From positions 32,001 through 96,000 of the forward strand of contig NZ_QPEX01000003.1 of the NCBI RefSeq assembly GCF_003335505.1: 64,000 nucleotides of DNA, read 5' to 3'. Below, piece after piece: positions 9,079 to 16,902 of the stretch. This DNA is from Bremerella cremea. GTDB lineage: Bacteria > Planctomycetota > Planctomycetia > Pirellulales > Pirellulaceae. The position numbers and the translations under genes are program-made. A model generated the notes under the pieces. The model was not told where the DNA came from. It worked only from the letters and a program-made list of their open reading frames with translations, and did not search any database. Numbering within the stretch: position 1 is the first letter of the stretch; each line of letters begins with the position of its first letter.

Positions 9079-9708
9079 TTACTCTGGCAGACGCTTGACT
9101 TCGATATCTTTGAACCAAACCGTGCTACCGGGGTCGTGGGCTTGCAGGGCGAAGGTTCCCTCGTCGAGGACGCGGGTGAAGTCCTTGCCAGGCTTGGCCC
9201 CTTCCGGTTCGGTGTAGTCCGCCGAAACTTCGCCGTTGATCTTGATCACGACGTGCTTGCCGTCGACCTTGATGTAGTAGTCGAACCACTCGCCATCTTT
9301 GGCAGGTGAGTTATCGATCACGTCTTTCACCGAGTAGATTCCGCCGGTCTTCTTACGATCGCCGTGGGTGTTGTTGACCTGGGCTTCAAAACCATACTTG
9401 GGCCACCCCTTCTCTTGAAACTTGGTGTGGAAGTAGATACCACCGTTGCTGTTCTTATCGGTTTTGACTTTGGCCTTGAACTCGAAGTTCTTAAACGGCT
9501 TGTCGTCCCCCACGTAGAACAAGTGGCTACGATCTCCCTTGGCGACAAACGCCCCATCTTCAATCGACCACGACTCAGGGTTCTCGCTGATCTTCCAGCC
9601 GTCGAACGTCTTGCCATCCATCAACGGCTTCCATTCACCTTCCGCCGCCGAGACAACACCAACCAACAACAAACCAACCACGGCTCCAGCAGTCAAACGC
9701 TTCAACAT
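9079..9708 (-). CDS. Secreted DUF1080 (3-keto-disaccharide hydrolase-like) protein
   Basis: About 209 residues. Start ATG 9708 was chosen because AAGGAA lies just upstream and it gives a clean signal peptide (LKRLTAGAVVGLLLVGVVSA, cut near AEG). The mature part is one LamG/concanavalin-like beta-sandwich with the family marks WKPLMDGKTFDGW, NGGIYFHTKF and a C-terminal DPGSTVWFKDIEVKRLP. DUF1080 proteins are very abundant in planctomycetes and some members cleave 3-keto sugars; substrate here is unknown. It is a single gene, converging with gpgS on a shared terminator. Confidence 0.9.
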   Translation of the reverse strand: MLKRLTAGAVVGLLLVGVVSAAEGEWKPLMDGKTFDGWKISENPESWSIEDGAFVAKGDRSHLFYVGDDKPFKNFEFKAKVKTDKNSNGGIYFHTKFQEKGWPKYGFEAQVNNTHGDRKKTGGIYSVKDVIDNSPAKDGEWFDYYIKVDGKHVVIKINGEVSADYTEPEGAKPGKDFTRVLDEGTFALQAHDPGSTVWFKDIEVKRLPE

Positions 9709-10002
9709 GGAGTGTTCCTTTTTTTGAATTTTAAGCTTCGTCTTCCCAATGGATAAAACGAATGCGTTCACGGGGGATCCAACCGAATAGCTTCCACCTT
9801 CCGGTCAGGAAAACGCTATTTCGTAACCACCGATTTTGGTTGAAGCGAACCACGCCGACAAGATTCCTCTGGATTCGTGCGCTCTTTTTGTGGATTCAGG
9901 CTGAAATTCCGCTATTTTTTTAGGTCTGCGACGAATCGACTCTTGGAAAGATTCTCAATTTACCCTTTCATGTTCGCCTTTTAGGCGTGGAGCCCCCAGA
10001 TC

Positions 10003-10791
10003 ATGAGTAACGCCTCGATCTTGCCGCTAAGCTGGGAAGTGCCGGAAATCTTTCGTCTGCGATTGGGGGATGGCCCTGGTCGCCAGCGGGTAATGCAGGC
10101 CGATGGGCACGTGCTGCTGGTTACCCATCGCCCGCCTCGACAAGGCGAACGGGTCCGGAGCGGGCGTTACTTCTGGCGAACCCCAGAAGGAAAGTGGATC
10201 AGCAGCGACCTCGGCCAAGGGCCCAATGCCATGCTGAAGCACTTGGAAGAGTACACCACGGAAGTCAACAAGTTAGAAAAGGCCGAAGCCGACGCCCAAT
10301 CGAGCGAAGATTACTTTCGTGTCATCAGCGAGCTCTCGCCACTGCTGCGGGCGACGCGTAACCTGCACAGCACGCTGCAAAAAGCCCGCGAGTTGATCGG
10401 CAACGACCGAGCGGCAATTAACTATCGCGATCGTGCTTACGAGCTGGAACGCTCGGCCGAGTTGCTGTTCAATGAAGCGAAAAACGAGCTCGACTTTTTA
10501 ATCGCTCAGCGAACCGAACAACAAGCGGCCAGCAGCCACCGCATGGCGATCTCGGCACACCGCTTGAACGTGATGGCCGCGTTCTTTTTCCCGGTGGTAA
10601 CTTTGGCCACCATCTTCGGCACCTCGATGCGGCACGGCCTTGAAACGCTCAGCTGGCCGTTTCCGTTTCTGACGATGGTTTTTGTCGGCATCCTGCTTGG
10701 CGTGATGCTGATTGTCTTCATGACCATGCCGGTAAACCCGAAACCACGCAAGCGAAGAGGGGTCGACGAACGCATTCGCCGCACACCCTAA
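10003..10791 (+). CDS. CorA-like membrane protein lacking the GMN motif
   Basis: A 262-residue protein: basic N-terminal domain, a long helical region (residues ~85-180), then two membrane helices (about 188-207 and 217-240). The stretch SAHRLNVMAAFFFPVVTLA followed by TIFGTS resembles the end of the first CorA helix, where the ion-selective loop normally reads GMN; here it is GTS. I therefore call it CorA-like rather than a magnesium channel. Its TAA stop directly abuts the stop of the convergent ZIP gene. Neighbouring ZIP and P-type ATPase genes suggest a metal-related role, by association only. Confidence 0.72.
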   Translation: MSNASILPLSWEVPEIFRLRLGDGPGRQRVMQADGHVLLVTHRPPRQGERVRSGRYFWRTPEGKWISSDLGQGPNAMLKHLEEYTTEVNKLEKAEADAQSSEDYFRVISELSPLLRATRNLHSTLQKARELIGNDRAAINYRDRAYELERSAELLFNEAKNELDFLIAQRTEQQAASSHRMAISAHRLNVMAAFFFPVVTLATIFGTSMRHGLETLSWPFPFLTMVFVGILLGVMLIVFMTMPVNPKPRKRRGVDERIRRTP

Positions 10792-11799
10792 CTATTTCCG
10801 CAAAGATGCCGCTGGCAGCTGCGCGGCGGGCATCTGCTCGGCTTCCACGGTTGCCGCAGGCGGGGTATCGTCGTGCTTGTGCATGCCTGGCTCGGTAAAT
10901 CCGATTAGGTATGCCAAGCCAACTCCCAACAAAAGCGCAATCGTCAGTTTTCCCTTGTCGTGCGAATGAAACTGCACTTCCGGTAAGATGTCCGCCAGCG
11001 AGATGCACAAGAAGACGCCGGCCGAGAAGCACAAGGCCATGCCGATCATAAACTGCTTCGAGGTCTCTAGGCCGTTGTAACCCATAAAAAAGAGTACAAC
11101 CCCCAGGGGACACATCAACGCGTAACCTAAGTTGACAATAGTGATCGTGCTGACAGGCCAATGACTGCGACGCATGATCACCGTGATTGAAAGGGCATCG
11201 AGCGGCTTGTGGAGGAAAATCCCCAGAAACACCCCCAGCCCCACCACCACCGACGTTGTCGAATGATGTGCGGCGGCCGTTACCCCAGCAGCCAAAGCGA
11301 CCCCATCCAGAAATGTATGCAGCGACAACCCCAAGAACACCCCTAACCAGCGCATTCCAGAACGGGATTCCTCAGCGGAATGCGTGTGGGAATGACCATG
11401 GTGATGACTCGGTGCGGTATCGTGTTCATGAGGATGCTCGTCAGCCGGACCATGATCGCAGTGCATGTGGCCGCCGTGGTGGTGATCTCCGGCGACCGTG
11501 CCAGGATATTCCACTTCCACCGGGGCATGCTCATGAAAATGAAACAACCGCATCAGCAAAAAGGTGATCATCAGCCCCAGTAGCAAGCCAGCCATGGCCC
11601 AATCGACCGAACCGCTATCGGTAATGCCGTGCGGCAGCATGTGCAAAATGGCCACCCCCAGCATCAGCCCCCCCACGAAGCTCATCAGCAGTTGCATTCG
11701 CGTATGGGTCAAGCGGACGACCATCGGCAGCCATCCCCCCAGCAGCGAAGCGGCGATGATCAGCACGCAGTAGATGACAATCAACGCAATGGAATACAT
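10792..11799 (-). CDS. ZIP family metal transporter
   Basis: About 335 residues with eight hydrophobic segments. Between TM3 and TM4 (about residues 85-150) is a His-rich loop with many HHH/HGHSH clusters, as in ZIP zinc permeases. TM4-TM5 carry the binding-site signatures HTFLDGVALAAG and FLHKPLDALS. Start ATG 11799 was preferred over a TTG 51 bp upstream because it gives a normal first membrane helix; no clear Shine-Dalgarno is seen for either. It is divergent from the Zn/Cd-type efflux ATPase, so uptake and export are neighbours. Direction of transport and metal are not proven. Confidence 0.9.
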   Translation of the reverse strand: MYSIALIVIYCVLIIAASLLGGWLPMVVRLTHTRMQLLMSFVGGLMLGVAILHMLPHGITDSGSVDWAMAGLLLGLMITFLLMRLFHFHEHAPVEVEYPGTVAGDHHHGGHMHCDHGPADEHPHEHDTAPSHHHGHSHTHSAEESRSGMRWLGVFLGLSLHTFLDGVALAAGVTAAAHHSTTSVVVGLGVFLGIFLHKPLDALSITVIMRRSHWPVSTITIVNLGYALMCPLGVVLFFMGYNGLETSKQFMIGMALCFSAGVFLCISLADILPEVQFHSHDKGKLTIALLLGVGLAYLIGFTEPGMHKHDDTPPAATVEAEQMPAAQLPAASLRK

Positions 11800-11926
11800 G
11801 AACCGATTTACACCAATAAGAACAGCAATTCCCCTAATGGTATCTGCCAATCGCGGGGAAACGTTTCAGCTTAGATGCACTTGTCTCGCCTGCCAAGTGC
11901 TAACCGGGCTTTGACCGGCACGTTTT

Positions 11927-11958
11927 GGGCGTTACGATTCGGTGACGCTCTTTTTTTT
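11927..11958 (+). terminator. Terminator hairpin in the leader of the P-type ATPase gene (possible attenuator)
   Basis: A 9-bp stem (11927-11935 with 11942-11950, two G-U pairs), a 6-nt loop and a run of eight T (11951-11958) form an intrinsic terminator on the plus strand, 29 bp before ATG 11988. No plus-strand gene ends upstream, so it can only act on the ATPase leader. Another hairpin, GCACTTG / CAAGTGC (11877-11883 with 11894-11900), lies before it. Confidence 0.6.
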
Positions 11959-11987
11959 GTAAGCCTTGTTACGAAAAGCACTTCCGC

Positions 11988-14177
11988 ATGCCTGAGCCCT
12001 CATCCAGCGATTCCCTCAACAATAGCTCTCAGGTTACCCTCCAGGTGGTGGAACTCGACTGCGCCGAGGAAGCCCGTATCCTTACCGAAGGATTGGCCAG
12101 TCAGCCAGGTATCGCGCGGCTCGACTTCGACGTGATGCGAGGGCGAATGGATGTCTACTACGACACCACCAAATGGTCGACACGAGGCTTGATCGATGCC
12201 GTCGACAAGCTCGGCATGACTGCCCAGCCGGTGCGAGAAAACACCGCAGAGACCACCGCGTCTCCCGCCCCCACAGGCCAACTGAGAGAACGGGCACTCA
12301 CTCGCAGTGGGGCGTTTTTGTTGGTCGCGATAATCGTGCAAGCCTGGGAAGCAGGCACCCCAGCAGCCCTGTTTGGCTACGGCGATTCCGCGCACGAGCT
12401 CTCGTTACTGCCGATGTTTTTATACCTGATCTCGATCGGATTAGGCATTCGCTGGATACTGCCGAAGGCTTGGAAGTCGGTTCTGCGGATGACAGCCGAC
12501 ATGAATGTGCTGATGACCGTGGCGGTCGCTGGGGCGATTTTTTTAGGCGAGACCTTCGAAGCGGCGATGGTCACTTTTCTGTTTACCTTGTCGGAAGTGT
12601 TGGAACAACGGAGCGTTTCCCGGGCTCGCCGCTCGATTCAATCGCTGATGTCGCTCGCCCCTGACACGGCGCGACGTAAAGCCGCTTCTGGCGACTACGA
12701 GGAAGTGTCCACCGACGAGATCGTCGACGGCGATGTCTGCAGTGTCCGCCCTGGCGAGCGGGTTCCTTTGGATGGCACTGTTGTCTCTGGCGTCTCGGCG
12801 GTCGATCAAGCGCCGATCACAGGCGAATCGGTTCCCGTCGAGAAAGAGCCCGGCGATCCGGTTTACGCCGGAACGATCAACGGCAGCGGTAGTCTCGAGT
12901 TCCGCGTGGCGGGAACTGCAGGTTCGACGTTGCTCGATCGCATTGTGCGATTGATCGATCAGGCCTATCAACGCCGGGCCCCCAGCGAGCAGTGGGTCGA
13001 TCAGTTCGCGCGGTACTACACGCCGACCATGATGCTGCTGGCGGTCGCCGTAATGGTTATCCCTCCCACCATCGTTGGCTGGTCGCAAGACACCGGCGGA
13101 CGGTGGTTTTACAACGGGCTGGTTTTGTTGGTGATCGCTTGTCCGTGTGCATTGGTGATTTCCACCCCGGTTAGCATCGTCTCGGCATTGACGGCCGCAG
13201 CACGCAACGGGGTGCTGGTCAAAGGTGGCCTTTCGCTGGAAACCCTGGCTAAAGTCCAAGCGATCGTGCTCGACAAAACCGGAACGCTTACCACCGGCAC
13301 GCCAGCGGTGACGCAAGTAACCAGCTTCCATGGTATTGCCGAGGAAGAAGCCGTTTCGCTGGCAGCAAGTCTACAAAGGCACAGTACCCACCCAATCGCC
13401 CGCGCCATTTTGCGTTATGCCGACCAATCTCCCGGCAACCGTGTGGAAGCCGCCAACGTGGCAGAAATTCCTGGCCGAGGAATTTCCGGTCTGGTGAACG
13501 GCCAAGACATCTGGCTAGGGAGTATTCGTCTGGCGGAAGAAAAAGGGGTCGGCAAAGACCAACTACCCCAAACGACCAGCAATGTTGTGCTGCTGGGGCA
13601 GGGTAGCTCGTTGTTGGCGATGGTGCACCTGGAAGATCAGCTTCGCGATACGGCCGTTCACGCGGTCGAGCAATTGCATCGTCTGGGTGTGCAGCGTATC
13701 GAACTGATCTCGGGCGATCGAGCCGAAGTGGTACGGCAAGTCGCCGAGGAAGTAGGGGTTGATGCTTGGCAGGCAGAACAACTTCCCGAAGACAAAATCG
13801 AAGCGGTCACCCGGCTGCGCAAACAGCACCAATTGGTGGCCATGGTCGGAGACGGCATCAACGATGGTCCAGCCCTGGCTGCGGCTGACGTAGGCATTGC
13901 GATGGGGGCGGTGGGAAGCGATACGGCGATCGAAACTGCGGACGTTGCCTTGATGTCGGACGAGATCGAAAAACTTCCTTGGCTCATCAGCCATGGGCGA
14001 AGGACTTTATCGCTGATCCGCCAAAACATTTTCGCGGCCCTCGGTATTAAAGTAATTTTCGTCCTGCTGACCATGTTTGGCTGGTCGAACTTATGGCTGG
14101 CCATCTTGGCCGATACTGGGGTTTCGCTGGCAGTAATTGCCAATAGTTTGCGTTTACTGCGGACAAAGTCCCCCTAG
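11988..14177 (+). CDS. zntA: Heavy-metal P1B-type ATPase, Zn/Cd-exporter type
   Basis: A 729-residue pump. N-terminal HMA-like domain (~16-85) has VELDCAEEA: a C-x-E-E metal site instead of the usual C-x-x-C. Then membrane helices, actuator domain with ITGESVPVEK, the intramembrane CPC of IACPCALVIS (~384), the phosphorylated aspartate in LDKTGTLTTG (~427), the HP-locus THPIA, and GDGIND (~620). The C-terminal helices have IKVIFV and LADTGVSL; a Lys and an Asp there are typical of Zn/Cd/Pb exporters rather than copper pumps. A terminator-like hairpin in the leader suggests attenuation. Symbol is by subtype, not by orthology. Confidence 0.93.
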   Translation: MPEPSSSDSLNNSSQVTLQVVELDCAEEARILTEGLASQPGIARLDFDVMRGRMDVYYDTTKWSTRGLIDAVDKLGMTAQPVRENTAETTASPAPTGQLRERALTRSGAFLLVAIIVQAWEAGTPAALFGYGDSAHELSLLPMFLYLISIGLGIRWILPKAWKSVLRMTADMNVLMTVAVAGAIFLGETFEAAMVTFLFTLSEVLEQRSVSRARRSIQSLMSLAPDTARRKAASGDYEEVSTDEIVDGDVCSVRPGERVPLDGTVVSGVSAVDQAPITGESVPVEKEPGDPVYAGTINGSGSLEFRVAGTAGSTLLDRIVRLIDQAYQRRAPSEQWVDQFARYYTPTMMLLAVAVMVIPPTIVGWSQDTGGRWFYNGLVLLVIACPCALVISTPVSIVSALTAAARNGVLVKGGLSLETLAKVQAIVLDKTGTLTTGTPAVTQVTSFHGIAEEEAVSLAASLQRHSTHPIARAILRYADQSPGNRVEAANVAEIPGRGISGLVNGQDIWLGSIRLAEEKGVGKDQLPQTTSNVVLLGQGSSLLAMVHLEDQLRDTAVHAVEQLHRLGVQRIELISGDRAEVVRQVAEEVGVDAWQAEQLPEDKIEAVTRLRKQHQLVAMVGDGINDGPALAAADVGIAMGAVGSDTAIETADVALMSDEIEKLPWLISHGRRTLSLIRQNIFAALGIKVIFVLLTMFGWSNLWLAILADTGVSLAVIANSLRLLRTKSP

Positions 14178-14275
14178 CCTCCCTGGGGGCGTCATCTTTT
14201 GCGATGTCTTGGCAAACGGTACATTGGCGGTTTACCAGCAAGTAAGAAATACGCACTCCAGGAGCTGAGATTCAA

Positions 14276-15463
14276 ATGGCAAAGCTATCGATCGCCGACG
14301 TCGATGTTAGTGGCAAGAAAGTCCTGATGCGGGTCGACTTCAATGTGCCCCTCGACGACAAATGCGAAATCACAGACGATCGCCGCATTGAAATGGCGAT
14401 TCCTTCGATCAAATCGGTTGTTGATCGTGGCGGTCAGTTGATTCTGATGAGCCACCTTGGACGCCCAGAGCCAGGTGCTGATAACTCGAAGTACAGCCTC
14501 GCTCCGGCTGCTAAGCGTTTGGGCGAAATCCTTGGCAAAGAGGTTGCTTTCGCGACCGATACCGTTGGTGAAGATGCTGCCGCGAAGGTCGCCGCACTCA
14601 CCGATGGGGGCGTGGTCGTGCTCGAAAATCTTCGCTTTGAAAAGGGCGAAAAGAAAGGGGACGCCGAGTTCGCTGGCAAGTTGGCCGCGTTCGCCGATAT
14701 CTACTGCAACGACGCATTTGGTACGTGTCACCGGACCGACGCCTCGATGGTGGCCGTGCCGGAAGCGATGGGCAGCAAGCCGAAAGTGGTTGGTTTTCTG
14801 GTCGAAAAAGAAATCACCTATCTTTCCGACGCCATCGGCAACCCCAAGCGTCCTTTCGTCGCGATCCTCGGCGGTGCCAAGGTTTCCGACAAGATCATGG
14901 TCATCAAGAACCTGCTGGGCATCTGCGACAAGGTGCTGATCGGTGGGGCGATGGCCTACACGTTCTCGCTCGCTCAAGGTGGCAAAGTCGGCAAGAGCCT
15001 GGTCGAAAAGGATAAAGTCGATCTGGCCAAAGAGCTGATCGCAGCTGGCGGCGACAAGCTCGTTTTGCCGGTTGATACCCACTGCGGCGATGCCTTCAGC
15101 GGCGACTGCAATAAAGTTACGGTGAAGTCTGGCGAAATTCCGGACGACTTCGAAGGGCTCGACATCGGCCCCGAAACGGCCAAGATGTACGCTCAACTGG
15201 TGACCGACGCCAAAACAGTCGTTTGGAACGGGCCGATGGGCGTGTTCGAGATGCCTCCGTTTGACGCCGGTACCCGGGCCGTTGCCGACGCGATTGCTGC
15301 TTCCGACGCGATCAGCATCATCGGTGGTGGTGACAGCGCCGCAGCGATCGGTCAGTTTGGTTTGGACGACAAGGTCACTCACGTCTCGACCGGCGGTGGG
15401 GCCAGCCTTTCGATGCTGGAAGGTCAGGCGTTCAAAGCCGTGGACGTACTGGACGATAAGTAA
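14276..15463 (+). CDS. pgk: Phosphoglycerate kinase
   Basis: A 395-residue protein of normal family length. Signatures: [12 protein letters not shown] near the N-terminus, SHLGRP substrate loop, [18 protein letters not shown], the nucleotide-site [13 protein letters not shown] and the C-terminal GGGDSAAA and STGGGASL. It makes ATP from 1,3-bisphosphoglycerate in glycolysis. AGGAG lies about 12 bp before ATG 14276. It is a single gene ending at a strong terminator (15500-15535). A long antisense frame over this gene is a codon-bias shadow. Confidence 0.98.
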   Translation: MAKLSIADVDVSGKKVLMRVDFNVPLDDKCEITDDRRIEMAIPSIKSVVDRGGQLILMSHLGRPEPGADNSKYSLAPAAKRLGEILGKEVAFATDTVGEDAAAKVAALTDGGVVVLENLRFEKGEKKGDAEFAGKLAAFADIYCNDAFGTCHRTDASMVAVPEAMGSKPKVVGFLVEKEITYLSDAIGNPKRPFVAILGGAKVSDKIMVIKNLLGICDKVLIGGAMAYTFSLAQGGKVGKSLVEKDKVDLAKELIAAGGDKLVLPVDTHCGDAFSGDCNKVTVKSGEIPDDFEGLDIGPETAKMYAQLVTDAKTVVWNGPMGVFEMPPFDAGTRAVADAIAASDAISIIGGGDSAAAIGQFGLDDKVTHVSTGGGASLSMLEGQAFKAVDVLDDK

Positions 15464-15499
15464 TCGCTCGCTCCGGGACCAACACCTCCTACAATCGTC

Positions 15500-15535
15500 A
15501 GAACGGCCCTGGAATTCAGGGTCGTTCTTTTTTTT
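15500..15535 (+). terminator. Intrinsic terminator of pgk
   Basis: Stem AGAACGGCCCTG / CAGGGTCGTTCT (15500-15511 with 15517-15528, one G-U pair), 5-nt loop, followed by a run of nine T. Confidence 0.9.
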
Positions 15536-15554
15536 GTGCCCCCAAGGACAACCA

Positions 15555-16106
15555 ATGAACGCCGTTACCCCCATTTTACGTCTGCACGAACATCGTCGCT
15601 GGACCAATCAGCACCTGATGGCAGCTTGCCGCTTACTGAGCGAAGAACAACTCCGACAACAGCACCCCATCGGGCAAGGCAGCTTATGGAAGACGCTGTG
15701 TCACATGTACGCGGCGGAGTACGTTTGGTTGAAAGCGTTAAGCGGTGTGGCCGATGCCCTCGCCCCTGGGGATGCCCCTGGCAAGCTGTCCGGTAATCAG
15801 GAAGGGGAAGGGGCTGTCCAAACCGTGCAGGAACTCTTCCAACGCTGGGAAGAACTCGACCAACGCTGGGAAGATTATCTGGGCAAGCTGACCCCCGATC
15901 AACTAACCGAAACGATCTATAAGCAGAGCTCCAGCAATCCCCCAGGTAAGATCCCGGCGACCTCGGCGATGGATGTGCTACTGCATGTTTGCACACACGC
16001 CCAGTACACCACCGCTCAAGCGGTGAACATGCTGCGGCACAGTGGGGTCGAGTCGTTGCCACCGTCGATGCTGATTACACTCGCCAGAGAGCAAGCAATC
16101 GGCTAG
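15555..16106 (+). CDS. DinB-family protein
   Basis: A 183-residue helical protein. ATG 15555 fits the family start (LRLHEHRRWTNQHLMAACRL). The DinB/YfiT four-helix fold is suggested by the metal-type histidines in LWKTLCHMYAAE and DVLLHVCTHAQYTTAQAVNMLR. Members are metal-dependent enzymes or thiol-transfer proteins; most are uncharacterised, and the role here is not known. It begins 20 bp after the pgk terminator and is followed by crcB on the same strand. Confidence 0.82.
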   Translation: MNAVTPILRLHEHRRWTNQHLMAACRLLSEEQLRQQHPIGQGSLWKTLCHMYAAEYVWLKALSGVADALAPGDAPGKLSGNQEGEGAVQTVQELFQRWEELDQRWEDYLGKLTPDQLTETIYKQSSSNPPGKIPATSAMDVLLHVCTHAQYTTAQAVNMLRHSGVESLPPSMLITLAREQAIG

Positions 16107-16159
16107 GCTGAGTGCCGACGTTATGAATGTGAATGCAGGAAGGAAGCGCGAGCCGTCCT

Positions 16160-16573
16160 ATGACGAAGGTATTCTTGATACTAAGCATCGCCCTGTTCGG
16201 TGCGATGGGTGCTTTGGCTCGCGTTTACCTGGGCGGGTTCGTGCAAGGCTTCATGCCGGAAGAAACGTCGGTCAAGTTTCCCTTGGGTACGCTCACCGTC
16301 AACGTGTTAGGGTGTTTGATTTTTGGCTGCCTGGGCTATCTTGGGCACCATCACGGGCTGATCCCGCAGGAATGGCGCACGATTCTTCTTTCGGGCCTCT
16401 TGGGTTCGTTTACCACCTTCTCGACCTTCGGCTTTGAAACGGTCCTGCTGTACGAAAACGCCCCGCACGGCAAAATCTATTTCGCAGCGGCCAACATCTT
16501 GCTCAACGTGACCTTAGGTATCGCCGCCATTTTAACCGGCATGCAAATTGGCCGCCTGTTCGTCAGCAACTAG
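16160..16573 (+). CDS. crcB: Fluoride channel CrcB/Fluc
   Basis: A 137-residue four-helix membrane protein. Typical signatures are GAMGALARVYLGG (helix 1), FPLGTLTVNVLGCLIFG (helix 2, with the conserved N) and LLSGLLGSFTTFSTFGFE (helix 3 break and Phe-box). Dimeric Fluc channels export fluoride. Start ATG 16160 is preferred over in-frame ATG 16133 because GGAAGGA lies between them. No fluoride riboswitch consensus was found upstream; the gene follows the DinB-like gene and may be cotranscribed. Confidence 0.93.
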   Translation: MTKVFLILSIALFGAMGALARVYLGGFVQGFMPEETSVKFPLGTLTVNVLGCLIFGCLGYLGHHHGLIPQEWRTILLSGLLGSFTTFSTFGFETVLLYENAPHGKIYFAAANILLNVTLGIAAILTGMQIGRLFVSN

Positions 16574-16591
16574 CACCAAGCCGAATCAGCG

Positions 16592-16680
16592 GGTGCCCGG
16601 GCATCTTTCTCCGTGTGCCCCGGGCATCTTGCCCGGGCGTCCCTGGTACCTACTTCACCCGGGCAAGATGCCCGGGGCAC
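16592..16680. repeat. Large palindromic intergenic repeat with a third partial copy
   Basis: Two perfectly complementary 23-bp arms (16615-16637 and 16658-16680, core GCCCCGGGCATCTTGCCCGG) separated by 20 bp, plus a partial direct copy (GTGCCCGGGCATCTT) at 16593-16607. It lies in the 329-bp gap between crcB and the next gene; nothing else was seen in that gap except a T-rich stretch. It could act as a terminator or be a REP-like repeat; it is not coding. Confidence 0.75.
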
Positions 16681-16902
16681 GCAGTTCAAACCGGCCTGTC
16701 TGGAACGAAACAGGACGCAGGCTACCTTTTGGGGGCTGCACTTGTTCTGGTTGTTCGGGTCACGCCGATTGACGTTATCTCGGTAAACTTTTCCTACCGT
16801 GCTGGGCGAACCAATAGGTGATAGCAGATTGACTCTCGACTTTTCACCTAGCAGTCTGTTGATTTTCTCAGATCGGCTGCTTGAACAAGGAATGGTTCGC
16901 CC

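Noticed and set aside
12543..13331. Minus-strand frame opposite the P-type ATPase
   Set aside because: Low-complexity, His/Arg-rich translation with no motif; the plus-strand gene has all catalytic motifs here.
14285..15607. Long minus-strand frame (440 codons) opposite pgk
   Set aside because: It is the reverse-frame shadow of pgk, without a family signature or ribosome site; pgk is certain on the plus strand.
16107..16159. Fluoride riboswitch before crcB
   Set aside because: The 53-bp gap after the DinB-like gene is too short and lacks the conserved GAUGGxGxUCGCC pattern.
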